A DNA stretch of 19,137 bases, from assembly GCA_001931875.2 (NCBI GenBank), contig MSJH02000453.1:1-19137 (forward strand). The letters run 5' to 3'. The notes beneath the pieces were generated by a model that did not search any database, was not told the DNA's origin, and saw only the letters and a list, made by a program, of their open reading frames with translations. Position 1 is the stretch's first letter. The number at the start of each line of letters is the position of its first letter. A program made the translations under genes and the position numbers. The DNA is from Byssochlamys sp. IMV 00236 (Eukaryota > Ascomycota > Eurotiomycetes > Eurotiales > Thermoascaceae). Positions 9,183 to 17,054 of this stretch are shown here, piece by piece.

Positions 9183-10970
9183 ATGCATAATAATAACAAG
9201 AACAACATTTTAGAAGGTATTTAAATAATAGATATGACTTTTATATGCATTAATAAATATTATTGCATACATTTAGAAAATTCATGGCAGATTGATAATA
9301 GGAACGACCCTATCTTTGGACAAGATTCAATAGAAATTACAGCAGAGGATCTATACAATCAGTCTGATCTAACAGAACGTATTCAGGATGCAGAAAAGAG
9401 ATTTAGTACTTCATCTATTACAACTTCGTATTTTTCAAGTGAGCGATTTGAATATCCTGCTGTATATAGAGTATTGTTTATGGGCGCAGCAGAACAAGAA
9501 GTCAAAAAAAAGTTACTAGAAAAGCTGGGGCAAGGATTTATTCATGTATTATTGGATAAACAGAGAGGTATATACGGCTGTTTTAGTATTGGCAAAACAT
9601 TGACTTTATATATAGTATGGGGAGATCAACCGATTGCACCATTTAGAGAGATTAAGCATAATCTTGTTCCATTAAACAACTACTACTTGGATCAAAGAAT
9701 CCTGTCTGCGAGCTATGAAGAATATGGTGTCTCCATTATTGAAGCCGATTTCACTTGGACCTCAACCGCAGCTGAATGTTCAGATGATCCAGCGCAACTC
9801 TTGCTTCATTACGCTTGGAAGCAATGCCCTAATCCTTATGAACTACCTTCTGCTCACCTCGGTAATGATCTACCATCTGAATTTCAAGGCACCATGTGTC
9901 CTGACAAGACGCCGAATGGGATTGACCTTTGTGTCTATGTTTATGACGACGAAAATGACGATAGAACAAGACGTGACATGCAATTGTTGTACAAGATTCG
10001 AAAATTAGGCATTTATGTTTTACCCCTGACCCTGTCCAGGTCAGAAGAGATCAAGAGTTACTTTGCAAAAGTTTTGACACAGTATCAGGTGCCCTGTCTC
10101 GATCTCAGTACCATCCAGATCGGACAACAACCTTCATTCCTTCAGTACAAGAAGGCAGCAACTGCAGACAGACTGAGTCGAATTCAAGAAATGGAATGTA
10201 GAGAACAGCTGAATCGACGACCGGCCGTAGCGAGTTATCAAATATTGGCAGTCGACCAGTTTTGTGCGATAGAGAATACGAGCATTTTGGAGCTACTAAA
10301 GCGAACGAGAGATCGAGAAGTGGAAAGAGACGAGAATAAACGACAGGATTATAGGTCGCTACTGCCATCAGCTACAAATAGTGTAGAGAGTGAAGAAGAA
10401 CAAAAAGAGCCAGTCGACACAACGCAGTCAGACAGATACCCTATGATAAGCATGCTTATATTCGCAGTATTGGGCATCCTGTGCGCAGTTTATTTCGCTT
10501 CGTTCAATAAGGCACCAGAAATATGGACAGCACGATTTGAAATGATGAACAGGAGCGATCAGATCATTTTAGTAACGAGAGATCCCATGGGACAACTGAG
10601 TTGGTCAAGGACTGATCCAATGATATGGCTGAATGAGCAAGAAAGGATACCCATTGAGAAGATGTCAACCGGATACTATCAACTTATTATAGATAATGTC
10701 AATAACTCACACATACTCACATTTCATGTAAATACAACCGATGAACATATTATTTATTTTGGTTCTAGAACTACGTTTTATAATATTGCACCCACGGTAA
10801 ACACAAGGACAGTCATCGAAGACGTCCGTACCAACGTAAATAGTCCACCAAGTCAACAAGAACAACAAAATCAACAGAGAGAAAAGTTCAATCTGAGATC
10901 ATCATTTAAATATTATTTAAGTAATTTAAAAATTGTAATGAAAACTCGTTTTCTTAGTGAAGAAGATTGA
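9183..10970 (+). CDS. Membrane-anchored septin-like protein with degenerate G domain
   Basis: Two exons are inferred, 9183-9216 and 9277-10970 (GT-AG intron of 60 nt), giving about 575 residues. The upstream ATG is preferred because it has a TATA-like box and its splice joins in frame. Residues about 74-290 read as a GTPase-like alpha/beta fold: a hydrophobic strand VLFMGA, VSIIEADFTW, DLCVYVYDDEND, then GIYVLPLTLS with a following helix and VPCLDL. A segment at about 329-358 resembles the septin unique element (FCAIENTSILELLKRTRD against a typical HCDF..LR.ML.RT). The P-loop GxxxxGKS, the DxxG and the AKAD positions are all replaced, so nucleotide binding is doubtful. One membrane segment follows (about 401-421), then a probable beta-rich domain with three N-glycosylation sequons (NRS, NNS, NTT) and a Gln-rich tail. 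Membership of the septin family is my inference from motif layout; the gene itself looks sound. It converges on GPD with an 18-nt gap. Confidence 0.85.
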
Positions 10971-10973
10971 GAC

Positions 10974-10979
10974 AATAAA
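10974..10979 (+). terminator. Poly(A) signal of the septin-like gene
   Basis: AATAAA begins four nucleotides after the stop codon. Cleavage 15-30 nt further on would fall inside the GPD coding region on the other strand. Confidence 0.45.
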
Positions 10980-10988
10980 TAATGATTT

Positions 10989-12126
10989 CTATAAAGTGAT
11001 ATCGCGTACAATTGATTCAACAGGTGCACCTTCATAAATGATACGATACACAGTTGTAAATAAGGGGAATTCATGTGTCATCTTGCGTGGTGAGAGGAAT
11101 TCATACACTTCCTGCGCTGTTAATGTTCCTTGTAATTTCTGACCGTTCAATAATTCCTTTTCTAATACATCGATAGGCTTGCCCGTTCTAACAAATGCTT
11201 CGGCCACTTTCCTATTACGTCCTCCTGAGCATGTAGTGATCAAATCGGCCACACCGCAAGATTCGAAAAAGGTACTGTCCTCTACGGTTCCAAAGAAGGT
11301 TTGACCAAATTTACGCATTTCCATTAACCCTAAACGGATGATGGCTGCCTTTGTATTACTTCCATATCTATCATCACACTAAGATTCATACTCTTCACAT
11401 GTTGGCCATCCACTTACCCTAATCCGTCAGAGATACCAGCACCGACCGCTACCACGTTTTTCAAAGCACCACACAGTTCAACGCCCACATAATCTCGAAT
11501 GACATTCACCTTGAAATAGTCTGTGTTGAAAAGCATGTGGAATAATTCACCATCCTCCTTATTTTGACATCCGATTGTTGTCTCACAGAATCGCTCCTTG
11601 GCTACCTCATCTGCAATATTAGCTCCACTTAATGACGCGACATTGATGCCCAGCTTTCTGGAGATTTCTTCCGAGAACAGAGTGACCTTTTCAGGCAGAA
11701 TTTCCAGACCCTTGATTAATGAGATAGCCCTGGCATTAGGAGCAATGTGTCCCTTCATCTCCTCACACACACCACGGACAAACTGATGAGGCAAGACAAA
11801 GACCAAGACCGAGGCGCTCTTGGTCGCTTCTACCAAGTTGGGTACAGCGCGAATATTGGGAGGAAACTTGATGCCAGGCAAGTATTTAGGATTTTCACGT
11901 TCGCGGTTGATCACATCCGTCAACTTTTCTCCCCTGTAGTTTTCTTCAAATACCCACTGTCTCACTTCTTCTTCAAACACATCTGGATATTTCAAAACAT
12001 TTTCACCAATGATCTTTCCAACAGCAGAACCCCTATCATTATGTAAGCAAGCTTGTTGTATGTCTGACGTTTCCATGGTTACCAGTTGCCAGAGCCAATA
12101 ACGCAAACACTTTCTTTCTTTACCAT
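10989..12126 (-). CDS. GPD1: Glycerol-3-phosphate dehydrogenase (NAD+)
   Basis: Three exons are inferred on the minus strand: 12126-12083, 12032-11418 and 11367-10989, giving about 345 residues (two 50-nt introns). It reduces dihydroxyacetone phosphate to glycerol-3-phosphate with NADH, feeding glycerol osmolyte and glycerolipid synthesis. Seen: the NAD-binding motif GSGNWG (11-16), restored by splicing of the first intron; FVLPHQF; catalytic Lys in [13 protein letters not shown] (about K206); Asp in VADLITTC (about 261); and the substrate-phosphate-binding pair in GGRNRKV (R270, N271). The length matches animal cytosolic GPD1 (349) rather than yeast Gpd1 (391). In-frame ATGs at 12198 and 12207 would add a 24- or 27-residue basic extension (see findings). 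The choice of 12126 rests on family length. It is divergent from the phosphotransferase gene. Confidence 0.96.
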
Positions 12127-12808
12127 CGTTCGTGTATAAAAATATCTTTTTGAAATAAAAGAGGAATAAAGAGCGGTAAATCGTATTTTTAAAGGCATTT
12201 TTATCATTGAAAAAAAAAAAAGATGAAAAAAAATTAATTTTGTATTACATAAAGCACATTTGAAATTATCAACATGTGCAGACATATGAAAGCTCTAATC
12301 CACATGTTTTTGAATTAAAGCATTGACCATCATCCCAAATAAACGTTGGCTTTTATTCATTACGCTAATTTAACAGCTTCAAACGGACACGATCTGTACT
12401 ATTCATCCGCCTTGTTTCTCTATTGTTGCCTTTTATTCTCTATAAATGTTGTTTGGGCAACATTCTACTAAAGCATATGCGCGCCTAAAATAGTCTAAGA
12501 AACAATGGTTTGACAAACTTTACGATGAGATTGTCACTCTTTTGTTCATCCATAAAAACCTTGTCCTTCTTTTTGTGTGTCCGCTTTTAGTATTTCTTAT
12601 TCCTCATTCATACCTTATTTATGTCAATTCCCGTTTGACTGAATGTGAAAAGTATATAAACTACACATCATTTGTCAAAATCATGAGTGATCTTGACAGT
12701 AATTGCTGATGTTGTGTACCTTTTTGTAGAAACGAGAGAGATCCGACATGAAAGAATACTTTACACCTATTTTTCAACAATGTCTAGTTATTATAGCAAA
12801 AATGTCTA

Positions 12809-12859
<51 letters not shown>

Positions 12860-13034
12860 CTTTTTAGTTGATTTTGGCTGATAAATATTGAAATACGTCA
12901 AGATGTTGTACCTGATGACAAGAGCCGTCAAAAAAAATTTTGATTTCCCGATTTCCATTTTTTTCTCTCTTTATTTTTTTCCCTTTTCTCTTTCTTTTTA
13001 TATTTTTCCCATTAGATAAGCCCTCTTATATCAA
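12127..13034. promoter_or_regulatory. 908-nt divergent promoter region between GPD and EPT1
   Basis: No gene is supported here. It holds the in-frame GPD 5' extension (12127-12207), a TATA-like TATATAAA at about 12653-12660, a 46-nt T run, and a C/T-rich stretch at about 12960-13015 just before the phosphotransferase start. The open frame at 12687-12881 runs through the T run, encodes polyphenylalanine, and is not considered a gene. Confidence 0.55.
12811..12856 (+). repeat. Poly(T) run of 46 nt
   Basis: Forty-six consecutive T residues lie about 180 nt upstream of the phosphotransferase start and about 685 nt from the GPD start. Long poly(dA:dT) runs exclude nucleosomes in fungal promoters. 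Whether this one does so here is inference. Confidence 0.9.
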
Positions 13035-14510
13035 ATGGCAAACTATATCCCAGAGAATAGTATTGAAGGGTTACGACGTTATAGGTATAGCGGAATAGAT
13101 AAATCACTTGTATCAAGATACGTGTTGAGTCGTTATTGGAACAACTTGATCAAGCTATTCCCTCTCTGGATGGCGTAAGTTACATCATTGTCGCGCATAT
13201 CACAATACTTATTTTGTCCTAGTCCCAACATGATTACACTCTTGGGGTTGATGACTATTATGATCAATGTATTGACCTTGTTCTATCATACAACATCTCT
13301 AGGCGAATGTCCAAACTGGGTCTATTATACGTAAGTAGGGAATATATGTTTATGTGTGGGATATACTCAAAAGAGGAAATGCACAGGTTTGGTATTGGTC
13401 TCTTCATTTATCAATCATTTGACGCTATCGATGGTAAACAAGCTAGACGTACAGGTACTTCTGGTCCACTAGGCGAACTCTTTGATCATAGTAAGTAGCA
13501 AAAAAAAAAAAAAAAAAAGCATAAGGGATATATGATTTACATCTTTAAAGGCTGTGATGCTATCAACACAAGCTTGGGCGTGCTCACTTGGGCATCCGCT
13601 ACTTATCTCGGCCAAAGCTGGTGGACAGTCGCATCACTTACAGCCAGTCTTGCCAACTTTTATCTATCGACATGGGAAGAATATCACACGGGCAGTTTGT
13701 ATTTGGGCTACTTTAGCGGTCCTATCGAAGGTGTCTTGATGCTCTGTGCCATCCATATGATCTCGGGTTACTTTGGTCCCGCTATTTGGATGTTGAGAGT
13801 CAGTGAAGCGTTGCCTAGAATCGATTTCACACATGGACCCAAACTGCTTCAAGTGATAGGATATCTTCAATTGAATCACGTCTTGATCATCATTGGTGCT
13901 TTTGTCCTGCTCTTTAATATCCTTTCAGCGTAAGCATTTTTATTATTATTATTGAAATCAACAGAAACTTATGTGTGTGTGTATTAGTGTCTATAACGTC
14001 ATTTCTGTCAAGATCTGGCCAACAGAGACTTCTCACAAGAACCGCTCAATCCTTGAAGCTCTCTTGGGCTTGTTCCCCTTTATCAACATGTGTATTTGGT
14101 CCTACATGTGGCTCACAACTTGGCCTGACCTCGTCACGGATCATCTTGCCTTCTTCATCCCCTTTGTCGGTTTACTCTTTGGTCATCAGGTCGGTCTGAT
14201 GATCACAGCCCATGTTGCCAAATTAAGTTTCCCCAATGTCAATCTTCCTGTCAGCTTGATCTTGGTCTCTGGTTACTTTTTGGCCAAATTTGAAGATGCG
14301 ATAGAAAAGTAAGTGTAAAATATAAAAGAAACAACGGGCTCATACTCTAGTAGTGCATTGTATATCATCTTAGATCATCGTTTGATCATCAAGGTATATT
14401 TATTCGTTGCCGCTCTTCAATACTATCATTTCGCAAGTAATGTCATCAATCAGATCTGTACATACTTAGACATTGGTTGCTTGTACATTAAAAGAAGAAA
14501 GATAAACTAA
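13035..14510 (+). CDS. EPT1: Choline/ethanolamine phosphotransferase (CDP-alcohol)
   Basis: Six exons are inferred: 13035-13174, 13223-13330, 13387-13490, 13551-13929, 13988-14308 and 14351-14510, giving about 403 residues (introns of 48, 56, 60, 58 and 42 nt). The enzyme transfers phosphocholine or phosphoethanolamine from the CDP-alcohol to diacylglycerol, the last step of the Kennedy pathway, in ER/Golgi membranes. The full catalytic motif DG(x)2AR(x)8G(x)3D(x)3D is present as D98-G99, A102-R103, G112, D116 and D120; the last Asp is supplied across the third intron. Multiple hydrophobic segments follow. The C-terminus ([15 protein letters not shown]) matches the family end. The length is close to yeast Cpt1/Ept1 (about 391-393). 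The sequence alone does not separate choline from ethanolamine preference. The third intron holds a 19-nt A run. It converges on RPN3 with a 24-nt gap. Confidence 0.95.
13500..13518 (+). repeat. Poly(A) run inside the third EPT1 intron
   Basis: Nineteen A residues begin ten nucleotides into the 60-nt intron 13491-13550, making up about a third of it. Confidence 0.85.
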
Positions 14511-14514
14511 TAAA
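14509..14514 (+). terminator. Poly(A) signal overlapping the EPT1 stop
   Basis: AATAAA starts within the TAA stop codon (14508-14510). If used, the EPT1 3' UTR would be very short and would end inside RPN3 coding sequence on the opposite strand. Confidence 0.45.
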
Positions 14515-14524
14515 AACTCTTTTT

Positions 14525-14530
14525 TTTATT
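14525..14530 (-). terminator. Poly(A) signal of RPN3
   Basis: AATAAA on the minus strand (TTTATT on plus) lies four nucleotides past the RPN3 stop, in the 24-nt gap shared with EPT1. Confidence 0.4.
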
Positions 14531-14534
14531 CTGT

Positions 14535-16316
14535 TTAAAAATCTGGCATATCATCATCCTCATCTAAATCTCCTTCTGCAATCTCTTGTGCCAATTCTCT
14601 CTCTCTTTCTCTTGCTTCCTCAGCGCTTGCCAACTCCTTACGATGAGCATCCATAGGGAAACGCATAGCCTTGACTGCTTCATTATGAAGGTTCAAGCAA
14701 AAGTTGATGCGTTGGTGGTAGGCATTCTGAGGTTCGTTCGTACCGTAAATGTCTACGATCTCTCTACTCTTCATAAATCCTCGAGCATGATCTAAGGAGG
14801 CATCGATCACACCATCACGAATGGCCTTGGACACAATGAATTCGGCATCCTCTTCGCTATCGAGATGAAGCTTGATACAGATGTCGCGAAGTGAAATCTT
14901 GGAATACGAAAGACTGATCATGCGAATGCCGGTCTTGATCACGTTGTGACGTAAACGAAGAATGAGCGTATATGTCTTGTCCTTTTTGAAAATCGCGTCG
15001 TATTGTCCTAAACCTTCTTGAAACTTGGCAAGATCACCAATACGAACGGCTACGGGAAGCATGAGTTTATCGACACTCCAAAAAAAAATTTTTTACCTTG
15101 AGTAATGGCCAAGTAAGGAGCAAGTGCTTTTTTTAAAATGGGTTGTCTGAAGAGAGATCGTTCAGGGATTTCACCCATCAAGAGCTGAACAACAATAAAG
15201 AACTTGTAGACTGTCTGCTGGAATCCTGCCGTGATGTTATTTTGGGGTGCTTTTCGAATAGCCTGTGTCAGGTAGGTATGAGCAGCTGTATAATCCAATT
15301 GAAGTGCCTTGAGTCGTCCAACATAGTAAGCATAACGTGCTGCTTGGTTATTACCAGCCTTCTCAGGGAAGATGGTCTTGGATACAAGCTTGTCAGCCTG
15401 ATCATACAAGTTGTGATAAAAGTAATTGCGAAGTAATAAGTTGAGTAGTGTAGCTTGCGATTCAACATCGTGTCTCAAAGTAGCCGTTCGATGTGCGGCT
15501 AATTGGATACTATCAATGTGTGTTATTTTTTATGCGTCTATGGTATCATTTGAATTTTCTCTTACGGTCGAATTTCAGCAAGTCTGCTTGTTAATTCATG
15601 GAAACGTGCATGATAAAAGTAGATACGGGCAGCGAGTTGATCCATTGTTCGACGGTTCATGGATACGATGCGTTCCACTGCTTTTGTAGATAATTCGATA
15701 CCCTATAGACATGTTTATTACTTTTTATATTAATATTAATATCTCTCTTACTTGTTCAATTTCGTTCTTATCCAAAAGGAAAATCAAAACATTCAAGTGA
15801 ATGTACATATCAACTTCAGGCAATACGTTGGGTCTTTCTTCTTCGGTTGCAGAAGCTTTATCACTCTATTAAAAACCATAAGCCAGGTGGTTCCCCGTGA
15901 GTCTTTTTGTCGTTTACCTCATTCAAGTATCTTAGTAGTTCGTTCTTGACATCTTGGTTATCTATGAATAGAATTAGACAACATACACATCATCTTTCAA
16001 AGTGAACTTACTGGGGCCGTAATAGTCAGAAATAACTTGAGCAAGTATTGCAGACGTTAAACGACGTCGGATAGAAGGAAGTGTTCTCAGTACACGAGTG
16101 GTGAATCGAGCCTCGATAGTTTCTACTGAACGCTCTAATAAAGAGAAATTGCGCTTTATGTCTACATTTCAATGTTAAATAAAGTGTTTTTTCTATATAT
16201 ACATTATAATTACCTGTAATAGTTTCTTTCGCAATTCGCTTTTGTTTGGTGTCTTCATCTTCGTGAACAATGTCCATTGCTTCCACTTGATCCTTCTTGT
16301 CGACTTGTTGGCTCAT
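14535..16316 (-). CDS. RPN3: 26S proteasome lid subunit Rpn3 (PSMD3)
   Basis: Seven exons are inferred on the minus strand: 16316-16214, 16134-16012, 15961-15918, 15865-15752, 15702-15566, 15509-15097 and 15049-14535. They give about 482 residues with introns of 79, 50, 52, 49, 56 and 47 nt. Rpn3 is a PCI-domain scaffold of the 19S regulatory particle lid. Seen: an acidic N-terminus, conserved arginine-rich [18 protein letters not shown], then helical repeats ending [22 protein letters not shown]. The PCI/winged-helix region (about 305-420) has [33 protein letters not shown] charged KEKE-like tail ends in Asp-rich [11 protein letters not shown]. The last intron falls inside the conserved ITQAVRIGDL, and its proposed removal restores that match. 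The length is near the yeast and human proteins (523, 534). The start has only 123 nt to the divergent zinc-finger gene. Confidence 0.96.
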
Positions 16317-16439
16317 TACGTTTACCTTTAAAAAAAAATGTAAAAGAAAGAGGGTTGCGCGTCCCTTCAGTCATTACGTGTGATTGTTGAATGTCCGACA
16401 CGCTTTTTTTTTGGGACACACAATTTTTTTTTGGTAGGT
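16317..16439. promoter_or_regulatory. Short divergent promoter of RPN3 and the zinc-finger gene
   Basis: These 123 nt separate the two start codons. They contain A/T runs and a central GC-richer core (about 16355-16380) but no TATA box. The yeast proteasome element GGTGGCAAA was not found on either strand. Confidence 0.5.
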
Positions 16440-17038
16440 ATGCCTTCAACACAAGATGATACTTATTGTAAAGCATGCAAGAAGAAGTTTAATAATGCAG
16501 CAACATTTAAGAATCACCTAAACAGTGCAAAGCATATAGCCAATGAAAAGAAATTTAAATCAAAACCTCAGCAACCAAAACAACAAGTCAAGCAGACACC
16601 CATTCAAGGTAAAAAAATAGAAAAGATAATGAAAACTATTGATATAAACCCAGGATTTAGAAATAGAAGGTTTACTCCAATCGCCTGATCTATGGAGTCT
16701 TTTTCGAGCCTTGATACTATGTATAGAAATAGGTATATTACTCATTATTATATTGAAAACAACAAACAAACCCTCATGTAGATGACATTGTTCGAGGAAG
16801 ACCAATCTATTCAACACTCTTGAACCACAGAAACTATCTGGACGTTCGATTGCTGTGTGATCTATATGAGGAACGACTTTGGCTGAAGGAACAACCGTAT
16901 TTAAAAGATGACCTTGCGTTCATCCAACTCGCTCTGAGCACAGACTATAAAGATGAGCCTATTCTGATGTATGCACAAAAGGAAGAAGGAATGTTGAACA
17001 GAATTCAATGTTTATTAAAAAGTAGTAGTAGTAGTTAA
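16440..17038 (+). CDS. Small U1-type C2H2 zinc-finger protein
   Basis: Three exons are inferred, 16440-16608, 16661-16732 and 16782-17038 (introns of 52 and 49 nt), giving about 165 residues. The N-terminus carries one zinc finger, YCKACKKKFNNAATFKNHLNSAKH (C-x2-C-x12-H-x5-H). This is the U1-like/matrin spacing often found in RNA-binding or ribosome-biogenesis proteins. A Lys/Gln-rich linker follows (about 35-56), then a helical region with LLCDLYEERLWLKEQPYLKDDLAF and a poly-Ser end. The unspliced frame stops at 16688; the proposed splices link it to the conserved-looking downstream frame. Without splicing this would be two fragments, so the join is the weak point. I do not recognise the C-terminal half. 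The stop is 16 nt from the opposing gene's stop. Confidence 0.75.
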
Positions 17039-17054
17039 TATATTATTTTGTATG

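Noticed and set aside
9485..9530. Functional P-loop in the septin-like protein
   Set aside because: The segment after VLFMGA reads AEQEVKKKLLEKLG, which lacks the GKS/T of a Walker A motif, so no GTP binding is claimed.
11747..12046. Plus-strand frame of 99 codons opposite GPD
   Set aside because: It is antisense to the highly conserved dehydrogenase and crosses into its intron.
12687..12881. Small plus-strand open frame in the GPD-EPT1 spacer
   Set aside because: Much of it is polyphenylalanine from the 46-nt T run; there is no family resemblance.
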